A DNA stretch of 7,151 nucleotides from Frigididesulfovibrio sp031551885. GTDB lineage: Bacteria; Desulfobacterota; Desulfovibrionia; Desulfovibrionales; Desulfovibrionaceae. Under the pieces are notes generated by a model, which was not told where the DNA came from, did not search any database, and saw only the letters and a program-made list of their open reading frames with translations. Position 1 is the first letter of the stretch; each line of letters opens with the position of its first letter. The DNA lies in the NCBI GenBank assembly GCA_031551885.1, contig JAVBMX010000051.1:1-7151 (forward strand), given 5' to 3'. Positions 1 through 5,408 of the stretch are shown in pieces. Made by a program: the position numbers and the translations under genes.

Positions 1-9
1 GTCCAGCCA

Positions 10-31
10 CCTCGCCGTGTGGCGGGGTTTT
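10..31 (+). terminator. Probable intrinsic terminator of an upstream gene
   Basis: A seven-base-pair stem (10-16 with 21-27, one G-U pair) closes a four-base loop GTGT and is followed directly by TTTT at 28-31. This is the form of a short Rho-independent terminator. The gene it would serve lies outside the window. The stem can also re-pair as GCCAC (6-10) with GTGGC (19-23), so the exact fold is uncertain. Confidence 0.4.
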
Positions 32-153
32 GACCCCCTTGCCCCCCCTGTTTCGAAAATGCCGGGCTTGGGGGGGGTTTGCCTACTGTTGTGGGTGTGG
101 GGGGGCATACTTCCCCCCGTGGGGGTTTTGGGGCGGACCCCCAAGTCATTCCC

Positions 154-159
154 AAGGAG
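154..159 (+). promoter_or_regulatory. Ribosome binding site fixing the nitroreductase start
   Basis: AAGGAG lies five bases before the ATG at 165. It decides against the longer open frame that begins at base 30. Confidence 0.8.
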
Positions 160-164
160 CCATT

Positions 165-977
165 ATGCCTCGGTTTATTTTGCATCAGGAGCGCTGTAGG
201 CAGTGCGGGATATGCTCTCAGGCCTGCCCGGCCAAGATCATCAAAGGTGGAGAAGGCGAGACCCCAACGCCGCGCGCGGGATTTGAAGAGCGTTGTATCG
301 CCTGTGGCCACTGTACGGCCTTTTGCCCGTATCGGGCCTGCGACATCGACGTGCTTCCGGCCGATCAGTACCGCTTGGTGGACCGCAAGCTTCTGCCTTC
401 CGTTGAAGCCGTCGACATGCTTTGCAAAACCCGGCGGTCCACCCGTTTCTACAAAACGGACCCGGTGCCGCGCGAGACGGCCGCCGCGGTTCTGGACACG
501 GTGCGCTACGCGCCGTCGGCCAAAAACCAGCAGGCGCTGCGCTTCGTCAGCCTTGGCCGCGAGTCGCTGAACAGGCTGTGTGATCTGATGGCCGACCGGC
601 TGGAAAAACCCGAAACCACGGCGCTTATCGCCGAAGCCAAGGGCCTCGCGGCGGCGTGGCGCAGGGGCATGGACCTGGTTTTCCGGGGCGCGCCGCACGC
701 GATTTTTGTGGTCGGCCCCAAGGGCGACCACTGGAGCGGCGTCGATGCGGTCATCGCCGCGACTTACCTGGAGTTGGCCGCTCTTCCCCACGGCATCGGC
801 TGTTGCTGGGCCGGGTATGCGTCGATTCTGGTTCAAGGCGACCGGGGTATGGCGGCCCTTCTTGGTCTGCGCGAAGGCGAAGCCGTGCACGCCGTCCAGA
901 TGTTCGGGTTCATCCGTCTGCGGCCTACCGGTATTCCGGCCCGAAAGGCTTTGGACTGTACGTGGATTGAGGGATGA
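165..977 (+). CDS. Nitroreductase family protein with N-terminal two-[4Fe-4S] ferredoxin domain
   Basis: The 270-residue product should be a cytoplasmic flavoprotein. Two ferredoxin motifs stand at the N-terminus: C11-x2-C14-x2-C17-x3-C21-P and C44-x2-C47-x2-C50-x3-C54-P. Each is expected to bind one [4Fe-4S] cluster. A nitroreductase fold follows from about residue 80. It carries the FMN-phosphate-binding segment RRSTRFY (90-96), the helix RYAPSAKNQQ (114-123) and the late GIGCCWAGY segment (210-218). In this family the clusters are thought to pass electrons to FMN, which reduces a nitro, quinone or similar substrate. The real substrate cannot be read from the sequence. The ATG at 165 is chosen because AAGGAG (154-159) sits five bases upstream and the ferredoxin motif begins at once. 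The open frame back to base 30 has a low-complexity Gly/Pro composition and no ribosome site. The gene has no close operon partner in the window. Confidence 0.9.
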   Translation: MPRFILHQERCRQCGICSQACPAKIIKGGEGETPTPRAGFEERCIACGHCTAFCPYRACDIDVLPADQYRLVDRKLLPSVEAVDMLCKTRRSTRFYKTDPVPRETAAAVLDTVRYAPSAKNQQALRFVSLGRESLNRLCDLMADRLEKPETTALIAEAKGLAAAWRRGMDLVFRGAPHAIFVVGPKGDHWSGVDAVIAATYLELAALPHGIGCCWAGYASILVQGDRGMAALLGLREGEAVHAVQMFGFIRLRPTGIPARKALDCTWIEG

Positions 978-981
978 TCCC

Positions 982-1020
982 GGGGTTCCACCCCGGACCC
1001 CGCAAGGGGCATGATGTCCC
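982..1020 (+). repeat. Dispersed GC-rich intergenic repeat, copy A
   Basis: This copy starts five bases after the nitroreductase stop codon. It has the 13-base core GGGGTTCCACCCC (982-994), then CCCCGCAAGGGG (998-1009), then CATGATG. The core is identical to those at 2071-2083 (same strand) and 2269-2281 (opposite strand). The copy at 2243-2281 also matches through the flank, including the ATGAT. Such repeats are common between genes in Desulfovibrio-type genomes. Their function is unknown to me. Confidence 0.7.
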
Positions 1021-1032
1021 TTGACCCCCGTT

Positions 1033-1063
1033 TTCACCAAAGCGGCTCTGCCGCTTTGGTGAA
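1033..1063. repeat. Perfect 14-bp inverted repeat (hairpin)
   Basis: The arms 1033-1046 and 1050-1063 are exact reverse complements separated by the three-base loop TCT. No T-run follows on either strand, so this is not a standard intrinsic terminator. It may be a transcript-end stabiliser for the nitroreductase mRNA or a mobile palindromic repeat. Confidence 0.75.
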
Positions 1064-1278
1064 CGTTGCGGGTGCAGGGTGCCGCCCGTGTCGTTGCGAA
1101 GCGGTGTGCTTTTCACTACGGGAACACTGTGGGCGGCGAACGTGGGCGGCTCTGTTTCAGTCCCCTGCCGGAGGGGGTTGGGGATGCCGCCCGCGCTGCC
1201 GTGGAGCACCTTTTTTATATCGCGGGGAAGGTTCGCCGGCTGACCTTGGCGGGCCGAGCCTTACACACGGAGGCTTTC

Positions 1279-2061
1279 ATGATTCCGTATTACGTTGTCG
1301 ACGCGTTTGCCGACGCCCCGTTTGCCGGGAATCCGGCCGGAGTCTGCCTGCCGGAGGCTCCGCTCGTCGACGAACTCATGCAAAAGATCGCGGCCGAAAA
1401 CAACCTGCCCGAAACCGCCTTTGTCGTGAAAAACGGCGCGGCCTGGGATTTGCGCTGGTTCACTCCGGAAACGGAAATCGACCTGTGCGGCCACGCCACC
1501 CTGGGCACGGCCTTTGTGCTCGACCTGTGCGCGGGCGCGTCCGGTCCCTACGTGTTCCGGACCAAAAGCGGCGAGCTGCGCGTGGTTCGCAAGGGTGACC
1601 TGCTGGAGATGGATTTCCCCTCCCGGCCGCCCGTGTCCGTTCCCGTTGCCCCGGCCATGAACGAAGCCCTTGGAGCGCGGGTGCTTGAAGCCCACCGGTC
1701 GCGCGACCTGGTTCTGGTTCTTGAGTCGGCCGACGCGGTGCGCCGGCTTGCCCCGGATATGGACAAGCTGCAAGCCGTCCCCGACGCCTTTGGGGTCATC
1801 GTCACGGCCAAAGGGGAGGGTGACGCGGATTTCATCTCCCGCTTCTTCGCCCCCGGTGCGGGCATCCCCGAAGACCCGGTCACCGGGTCGGCGCATTCCA
1901 CCCTTATTCCCTTCTGGGCCGAGCGCCTGAGCAAAAAAATCATGAAAGCCCGGCAGCTTTCCTCCAGAGGCGGCACGCTCTTTTGTGAGCTCGCCGGAGA
2001 CCGCGTGAAAATTGCCGGCGCCGCCCGCCTGTATCTGCAAGGCAAAATTTTTGTGGAATAG
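1279..2061 (+). CDS. PhzF-family isomerase (PhzC-PhzF / YddE-like)
   Basis: The product is a 260-residue cytoplasmic enzyme of the PhzF family, which has a diaminopimelate-epimerase-like fold. The opening, YYVVDAFADAPFAGNPAGV (4-22), is the family signature. E45 in ENNLPET (40-46) matches the catalytic glutamate of PhzF from phenazine synthesis. A second conserved segment, DLCGHATLG, follows near residues 71-79. The second half-domain carries DPVTGSAHSTL, which mirrors the first as expected of a two-lobed fold. Known members move protons or isomerise small acids, but most are uncharacterised. No phenazine genes lie nearby, so phenazine synthesis is not implied. The ATG at 1279 follows CGGAGG (1268-1273) with five bases between. 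The frame stays open upstream to 1066 but lacks family sequence there. The gene appears monocistronic, with non-coding stretches of about 300 bases on both sides. Confidence 0.9.
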   Translation: MIPYYVVDAFADAPFAGNPAGVCLPEAPLVDELMQKIAAENNLPETAFVVKNGAAWDLRWFTPETEIDLCGHATLGTAFVLDLCAGASGPYVFRTKSGELRVVRKGDLLEMDFPSRPPVSVPVAPAMNEALGARVLEAHRSRDLVLVLESADAVRRLAPDMDKLQAVPDAFGVIVTAKGEGDADFISRFFAPGAGIPEDPVTGSAHSTLIPFWAERLSKKIMKARQLSSRGGTLFCELAGDRVKIAGAARLYLQGKIFVE

Positions 2062-2070
2062 AGAAGGGCT

Positions 2071-2104
2071 GGGGTTCCACCCCAGATCCCGTCGGGGAGA
2101 ATGA
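2071..2104 (+). repeat. Dispersed GC-rich intergenic repeat, copy B
   Basis: This copy begins ten bases after the PhzF-family stop codon. The core GGGGTTCCACCCC (2071-2083) is identical to copy A, and the following AGATCCCGTCGGGG is a diverged version of the second stem. Copy C lies about 165 bases downstream in the opposite orientation, and both are preceded on their own strand by AAGGGCT. Confidence 0.65.
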
Positions 2105-2193
2105 AGACAGGACTGCAATCAACCGGTAGTTAGCGCTCCCACGATGTGATGCTGTTACCTTAACCATGTCGAGGGTGGCACCTGTACTCCCAT
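2105..2193. other. Unexplained segment, less GC-rich, between repeat copies
   Basis: This segment is visibly less GC-rich than the genes around it and has no recognised gene. On the minus strand one frame is open through it (encoding TLDMVKVTASHRG in part), but it has no ribosome site and no match that I know. GAGGGTGGCACC at 2171-2182 superficially resembles a T-box motif, but no other T-box element is present. It may be a small RNA, a relic of an inserted element, or plain spacer. Confidence 0.4.
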
Positions 2194-2230
2194 TGTCGAC
2201 AGGCCGGCGCAACGCGCCGGCCTGTCGACA
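2194..2230. repeat. Perfect 17-bp inverted repeat (strong hairpin)
   Basis: The arms 2194-2210 and 2214-2230 are exact reverse complements around the three-base loop AAC. The stem is mostly G-C and would be very stable in RNA. ATATGAGGGG follows rather than a T-run, so the terminator role is doubtful, though it could still protect or end the transcript of the PhzF-family gene. It sits between two oppositely oriented repeat copies. Confidence 0.8.
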
Positions 2231-2242
2231 TATGAGGGGTCC

Positions 2243-2281
2243 GGGGGATCATCCCCCCGGCGGGGTTTGGGGTGGAACCCC
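2243..2281 (-). repeat. Dispersed GC-rich intergenic repeat, copy C (inverted)
   Basis: Read on the minus strand this is GGGGTTCCACCCC (2281-2269), then AAA, then CCCCGCCGGGGGGATGATC. It matches copy A across 39 bases with few changes. It is inverted relative to copies A and B, so B and C bound the segment between them as imperfect terminal inverted repeats. Confidence 0.65.
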
Positions 2282-2341
2282 AAGCCCTTGCCGGCGGGGG
2301 AGAATGGGCCTACATTCTTCTTGGGATATCTGTTTGCGCAT

Positions 2342-2362
2342 GCCCGCCCGAATGGGGCGGGC
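2342..2362 (+). promoter_or_regulatory. Leader hairpin before the CoA-disulfide reductase gene
   Basis: GCCCGCCC (2342-2349) pairs exactly with GGGCGGGC (2355-2362) around a five-base loop. It ends 18 bases before the ribosome site GAGG (2381-2384), so it lies in the 5' leader. No ligand or protein partner can be inferred from it. Confidence 0.45.
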
Positions 2363-2390
2363 CGTTCACCTTTTGCAAGCGAGGTACGCA

Positions 2391-4100
2391 ATGTCCACGA
2401 AAGTTGTCGTCATCGGCGCGGTGGCGCTTGGTCCCAAGGCCGCCTGCCGCTTTAAACGACTGATGCCCGATACCGACGTTGTCCTGATCGATCAAGCTTC
2501 CCGCATTTCCTACGGCGGCTGCGGCATTCCCTATTATATTTCCGGCGAGGTAAACCGGGTGGAGGAGCTTCAGGCCACTCCGTACGGCACCATCCGCGAC
2601 GCGGAGTTTTTCAAGACCCACAAGGACGTGACGGCCATGACCCGCACCAGAGCCACAGCCGTTGACCGTGCGGCCAAGACCGTGACCGTCGAAAACCTCG
2701 ACACCGGCGCGTCTTCGGTCCTGCCCTATGACAAACTGGTGCTGGCCATGGGCAGCTCGCCCAACCGGCCGCCCATTCCCGGCATCGAGTTGGCGGGCAT
2801 CGGCCCGGCCACGAACCTGGAGGAAGCCGAAGCCATCAAGAATTCCGTGGCAGGCGGCGGTGTCGACAACGCCGTGGTTGTGGGCGGCGGCTTCATCGGC
2901 CTGGAAGTGGCCGTAGCCCTTGGCGATATGTGGGGCATTCCGACCTCGGTGGTGGAAATCGCGCCCCAGATTTTGCCCAACTTTTTGTCCGCCACCCTGG
3001 CCCGTATGTCCGGGAAAGATCTGAGCGACAACGGGGTTTCGGTGTTCACCGAGGAAAAGGTCGTGCGCTTCGAGGGCGAAAACGGCCGGGTGACCAAAGT
3101 GATCACCGACAAGCGCGAGATTCCGGCCGACCTGGTGGTCATGGCCGCCGGGGTGCGTCCGAATACCGAGCTCGCCAAAGCCGCCGGGCTGGACCTGACC
3201 GAGCGCGGCCTGATTGTGGTCGACGAGCGCATGCGCACCTCCGACCCGGACATCTACGCCGGCGGCGACTGCGTGGCCATCAAGAATCTGGTCACGGGCA
3301 AGCCGGGCTGGTATCCGCTCGGGTCCATGGCCAACCGTCAGGGCCGGGTCATCGGTTCCAACTTGGCGGGCAAGGATGAAACATTCCCCGGCGCGGTCGG
3401 GGCCTGGGGCGTGAAGCTCTTTGGCCAGTGCGCCGCCGGCGCGGGCCTGACCATCGAAAACGCCCTGCGTGAGGGTTTTGACGCCATCAACGTGCATGTG
3501 GAGCAGATCGACCGGGCGCACTTTTACCCGGACAAAGCCCTGATGGTTCTGGAAATGGTCGTGGACCGTCCGACGCGCCGAGTGCTCGGCATTCAGGGCA
3601 TGTGCCCCAACGGCGACGCCTTGGCTGCTCGAGTCAACGCCCTGGCCCCGCTGATTGGGCGCGGGGCGGTGATCGCCGATGTGTCGAACCTGGAAGTGCT
3701 GTACTCCCCGCCGTTCGCGGCCGCCATGGACATTATCAACGTGGTCGGCAACGTGGCCGAGAATATCCTGGAAAACCGCTGCCGCCCTATGACCCAGGAA
3801 GAGTTCGAAAAACTCTGGGCCGATCGCGATGCGGACGAGGTGTTCTTCCTTGACGCCCGAGTGGGCCGCGATGCCGCGCCGTATACGGAAAAATACCCCC
3901 GGCATTGGCACAACATCCCGCAGGATGAAATCCGTGAGCGCTTCAAGGAAGTCCCCAAGGATAAACCCGTGGTCCTGGTCTGCAACACGGGCCTGCGCTC
4001 GTATGAGGCCCAGCTCGATCTGGCGGCCTTGGGCTTTACGAACACCCGTTCGGTGCTCGGCGGCATGTCTTCGGCCAAGCGTTTGGGAACGGATATCTGA
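2391..4100 (+). CDS. CoA-disulfide / polysulfide reductase-type flavoprotein with C-terminal rhodanese domain
   Basis: The 569-residue cytoplasmic product joins a pyridine nucleotide-disulfide oxidoreductase to a sulfurtransferase domain. Residues 4-24 form the FAD-binding strand-turn-helix, with an unusual VVIGAVALGPKAA in place of the classical GxGxxG. C44 in SYGGCGIPYY is the single redox-active cysteine expected of CoA-disulfide reductases. The NAD(P)H-binding motif is VVVGGGFIGLE (162-172), and the second FAD motif YAGGDC has D293. A dimerisation domain spans about 325-455, with Y438 at the site of a conserved active-site tyrosine. The rhodanese domain covers about 466-560 and carries the loop C531-NTGLR-S537. 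Related fused enzymes reduce CoA persulfide, polysulfide or CoA disulfide with NAD(P)H, and the rhodanese cysteine probably hands sulfane sulfur to CoA or C44. The ATG at 2391 follows GAGG by six bases. The gene stands alone and ends in a strong terminator. The exact substrate is inferred only. Confidence 0.9.
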   Translation: MSTKVVVIGAVALGPKAACRFKRLMPDTDVVLIDQASRISYGGCGIPYYISGEVNRVEELQATPYGTIRDAEFFKTHKDVTAMTRTRATAVDRAAKTVTVENLDTGASSVLPYDKLVLAMGSSPNRPPIPGIELAGIGPATNLEEAEAIKNSVAGGGVDNAVVVGGGFIGLEVAVALGDMWGIPTSVVEIAPQILPNFLSATLARMSGKDLSDNGVSVFTEEKVVRFEGENGRVTKVITDKREIPADLVVMAAGVRPNTELAKAAGLDLTERGLIVVDERMRTSDPDIYAGGDCVAIKNLVTGKPGWYPLGSMANRQGRVIGSNLAGKDETFPGAVGAWGVKLFGQCAAGAGLTIENALREGFDAINVHVEQIDRAHFYPDKALMVLEMVVDRPTRRVLGIQGMCPNGDALAARVNALAPLIGRGAVIADVSNLEVLYSPPFAAAMDIINVVGNVAENILENRCRPMTQEEFEKLWADRDADEVFFLDARVGRDAAPYTEKYPRHWHNIPQDEIRERFKEVPKDKPVVLVCNTGLRSYEAQLDLAALGFTNTRSVLGGMSSAKRLGTDI

Positions 4101-4149
4101 AGCCATGGGGACTCCCGGTCCCGAACATGTTCGGAGTGGGTGCCCCCGC

Positions 4150-4194
4150 CTCCAATGCAAAAATCCGCGTCAAACGCGGATTTTTGCATTGGAG
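4150..4194. terminator. Strong, bidirectional-looking intrinsic terminator
   Basis: The arms 4150-4170 and 4174-4194 form a perfect 21-bp stem with the loop CAA. The G-C core (ATCCGCGT with ACGCGGAT) is flanked inside the stem by AAAAA on the left and TTTTT (4181-4185) on the right. A core hairpin followed by T-rich sequence therefore appears on either strand. It lies 50 bases after the reductase stop codon and should end that transcript. Confidence 0.85.
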
Positions 4195-4255
4195 ATGGAG
4201 AAATTCCGTGGTGGGGAGTGAATGACGGCGGACGCAATCGTGTAAGGGGGATTAC

Positions 4256-4560
4256 ATGCCCACTTGGTTCTTCACGGGACGCGGCCCAAGCCGCCACCCG
4301 TACCTTGTTCATTCCCGCTTCCGGCAGGGAACATATAGCGCTCACGACCGGCCAGAGCCTGGAACTCGCCTTTAACTCGGCGGACGTCGTTTTTCCCGTG
4401 ACGGCGACAGCCTGGTCATCCACCGCCCGCACTGTGAACATCGAAGCCACAGGCGCTTCCGCCGCGGGGATGGATGCCGACGGAACGGACAACGCGAACG
4501 ATGTTTACGGCCGTGAATCCGTGACCGTTTCCGCCGTCGGGAAGTCCGGCGGAGGAGGAA
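4256..4560 (+). pseudogene. Decayed remnant of a large secreted (RTX/biofilm-type) adhesin N-terminus
   Basis: No intact gene fits here, but parts of one are legible. An ATG at 4256 follows AAGGGGG (4244-4250), a good ribosome site, yet its own frame gives nonsense and stops at a TAA soon after. In the next frame, from about 4272, the sequence reads TRTLFIPASGREHIALTTGQ and then LELAFNSADVVF, up to 4394. The sense continues in another frame as SRDGDSLVIHR (4394-4426), and returns to the former frame with TVNIE from 4431. This order recalls the N-terminal region of very large type-I-secreted adhesins of Desulfovibrio-type bacteria. That link is from memory of the family and is tentative. The later Gly/Ala/Asp-rich part (to about 4560) fits only loosely. 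At least two frame changes and the missing repeat body point to a dead fragment. Sequencing error alone would not explain the missing rest of the gene. Confidence 0.4.
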
Positions 4561-4668
4561 CGCCCAAGGCGAACGGAAAGCCCGCCCCACCCGCCCGCGC
4601 CCGTCAGCAGGAACGCGGGGCAAAAGTTTCCGGGGAAAGCGTGTTGGGCGGCGTTCCAGGCCCAAATA

Positions 4669-4700
4669 AAAAAGCCCCCGTCCTTGGACGGGGGCTTTTT
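4669..4700 (-). terminator. Intrinsic terminator of the HU gene
   Basis: AAAAAGCCCCCGTC (4669-4682) pairs with GACGGGGGCTTTTT (4687-4700) around a short loop. On the minus strand the stem is followed by TTTTTTATTT, a good U-tract. It begins 16 bases after the HU stop codon. On the plus strand the stem also ends in TTTTT, so it may stop convergent transcription too. Confidence 0.9.
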
Positions 4701-4715
4701 GCGAAAACCGAAAAA

Positions 4716-4991
4716 TTACTTCACGCTTTCTTTCAGGGCTTTGCCGGGCGTGAACTTCACAGCCTTGCCGGCGGGAATGTTGATTTCCTTGCCGGTGCGC
4801 GGGTTGCGCCCCTTACGGGCGGCGCGCTGGGTAACCTTGAAGCTGCCAAAGCCGGTGAAGGTCACGGAGTCGCCGGCCTTCATCGCTTCGGTCAGGGTGG
4901 CGACAAGGGCATCAAGGGCGGCTTCGGCCTGGGCCTTGGTGGGCAGGCCGGCCTTGGCATGGATCTTTTGAACCAGTTCAGCTTTGGTCAT
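4716..4991 (-). CDS. hup: Histone-like DNA-binding protein HU
   Basis: The 91-residue product is a full-length member of the HU/IHF family, which forms dimers that bend and compact DNA in the nucleoid. It opens with MTKAELVQKIHAKAGLPTKA, the usual N-terminal helices. The core has VTFTGFGSFKV, followed by the family signature with GRNPRTGKEINIPA, the beta-arm tip that enters the DNA minor groove. It ends in the standard VKFTPGKALKESVK. The general HU signature is clear, though I cannot place it as alpha or beta from this window alone. The ATG at 4991 is chosen over an in-frame GTG three bases upstream because GGAG (5001-4998) is six bases from the ATG but only three from the GTG. The gene is monocistronic, with its own promoter and terminator. 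Confidence 0.95.
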   Translation of the reverse strand: MTKAELVQKIHAKAGLPTKAQAEAALDALVATLTEAMKAGDSVTFTGFGSFKVTQRAARKGRNPRTGKEINIPAGKAVKFTPGKALKESVK

Positions 4992-5066
4992 CACAGTCTC
5001 CGTGAGGTTCTAGTTTGCCGGCGCCGGGGTAAACAGGCCGGTCGTTCTTGTTGTGTGTTACGGCGG

Positions 5067-5094
5067 GATATACAGAGGCCCCCCCGGTTGTCAA
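5067..5094 (-). promoter_or_regulatory. Sigma-70-type promoter of the HU gene
   Basis: On the minus strand TTGACA (5094-5089) is a perfect -35 box. A 16-base spacer with a run of seven G residues follows, then TATATC (5072-5067) as a -10 box. Transcription would start near 5060 and give a leader of about 70 bases. A near-consensus promoter fits an abundant nucleoid protein. Confidence 0.75.
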
Positions 5095-5228
5095 GCCTCT
5101 TTTGGCGCTTCCCTCAAAATTGGCCGCTGAGTCGGCTTTGATCTCAAGGCTGAATTGATATATCAGGAAACCAGCGTGTGTGGCAAGGCCAGGGAACGGA
5201 TTTCGGAAAACTTCCCGTTCGCGCCTTT

Positions 5229-5248
5229 CCACTCGACGCGTCGAATGG
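5229..5248. promoter_or_regulatory. Palindrome, possible operator
   Basis: TCGACGCGTCGA (5233-5244) is a perfect 12-base palindrome. With its flanks CCA (5229-5231) and TGG (5246-5248) it becomes a 20-base palindrome with one mismatched pair. This symmetry suits a dimeric regulator, but no regulator can be named and CpG-rich palindromes also arise by chance. Confidence 0.3.
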
Positions 5249-5373
5249 ACGAGCAACATTCGGGAGTCACGTTAAAAATCATTGTGACACAGGGTGTTCC
5301 TCGTCAGTTTGGCCGGCTGGTCGCCCCGCCTTTGCGCAAGAACACCGCCGCCCGGTCGGCTTTTTCCGAACCG

Positions 5374-5392
5374 CCCCGACCGCCGGTCGGGG
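5374..5392 (+). promoter_or_regulatory. Leader hairpin just upstream of the lipoprotein ribosome site
   Basis: CCCCGACC (5374-5381) pairs exactly with GGTCGGGG (5385-5392) around GCC. The stem ends six bases before the AGAGG ribosome site (5399-5403). An upstream GGTCGG (5354-5359) could instead pair with CCGACC (5376-5381), so two mutually exclusive folds exist. TTTTT at 5361-5365 lies between them. Confidence 0.45.
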
Positions 5393-5408
5393 TACTGAAG
5401 AGGATGAT

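Larger units (their letters stand above)
978..1278. other. Non-coding stretch before the PhzF-family gene
   Basis: This 301-base gap contains repeat copy A and the hairpin at 1033-1063. Further on are GTGGGCGGC as a direct repeat (1129-1137 and 1142-1150) and complementary GCCGCCC runs (1081-1087 and 1186-1192), which could pair over a distance. No open frame here has a ribosome site or a recognisable product. A TATATC at 1216-1221 has no matching -35 box, so I call no promoter. Confidence 0.6.
5095..5408. other. Divergent intergenic region upstream of the lipoprotein operon
   Basis: This gap separates the HU promoter from the plus-strand operon and has no supported gene. It holds TGATATATCA (5156-5165), a perfect 10-base palindrome 12 bases after a TTGATC (5138-5143). 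It also holds the 12-base palindrome TCGACGCGTCGA (5233-5244), GTCAC-13-GTGAC (5266-5288), and the leader hairpins near 5347-5392. TTGATC with TATATC (5159-5164) gives only a 15-base spacer, so it is at best a weak promoter. Confidence 0.5.

Noticed and set aside
30..164. N-terminal extension of the nitroreductase frame to an ATG at 30
   Set aside because: The 45 added residues are low-complexity Gly/Pro/Cys sequence with no ribosome site, while ATG 165 has a good one.
1066..1278. Upstream extension of the PhzF-family frame
   Set aside because: The family signature starts right at 1279, with CGGAGG in place. The extension has no family sequence.
1261..2118. Minus-strand open frame opposite the PhzF-family gene
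   Set aside because: It is a shadow frame with no recognisable protein features.
2100..2200. T-box or tRNA-like element (GAGGGTGGCACC at 2171)
   Set aside because: There is no specifier stem, no antiterminator/terminator pair, no T-loop consensus and no aminoacylation or amino acid gene downstream.
2289..2316. Promoter TTGCCG-16-TACATT before the reductase gene
   Set aside because: Both boxes are weak matches in a GC-rich repeat flank, so the support is too thin for a feature.
2310..4160. Long minus-strand open frame (about 616 codons) opposite the CoA-disulfide reductase
   Set aside because: It is a shadow caused by GC-rich codon positions of the plus-strand gene. It is His/Gly-rich, with no domains and no ribosome site noticed.
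4389..4397. Programmed -1 frameshift at the T5C3 run in the adhesin remnant
   Set aside because: In the reading frame it does not form the X-XXY-YYZ slippery heptamer, and both frames soon lose sense, so decay is the simpler reading.
4992..4994. GTG as the HU start codon
   Set aside because: It lies only three bases from the GGAG ribosome site. The ATG three bases later has proper spacing and gives the usual HU N-terminus.
4140..5141. A single plus-strand gene running through the terminator, the adhesin remnant and the HU gene
   Set aside because: It would read through two strong terminators and antisense through HU. Only the 4272-4450 part looks protein-like.
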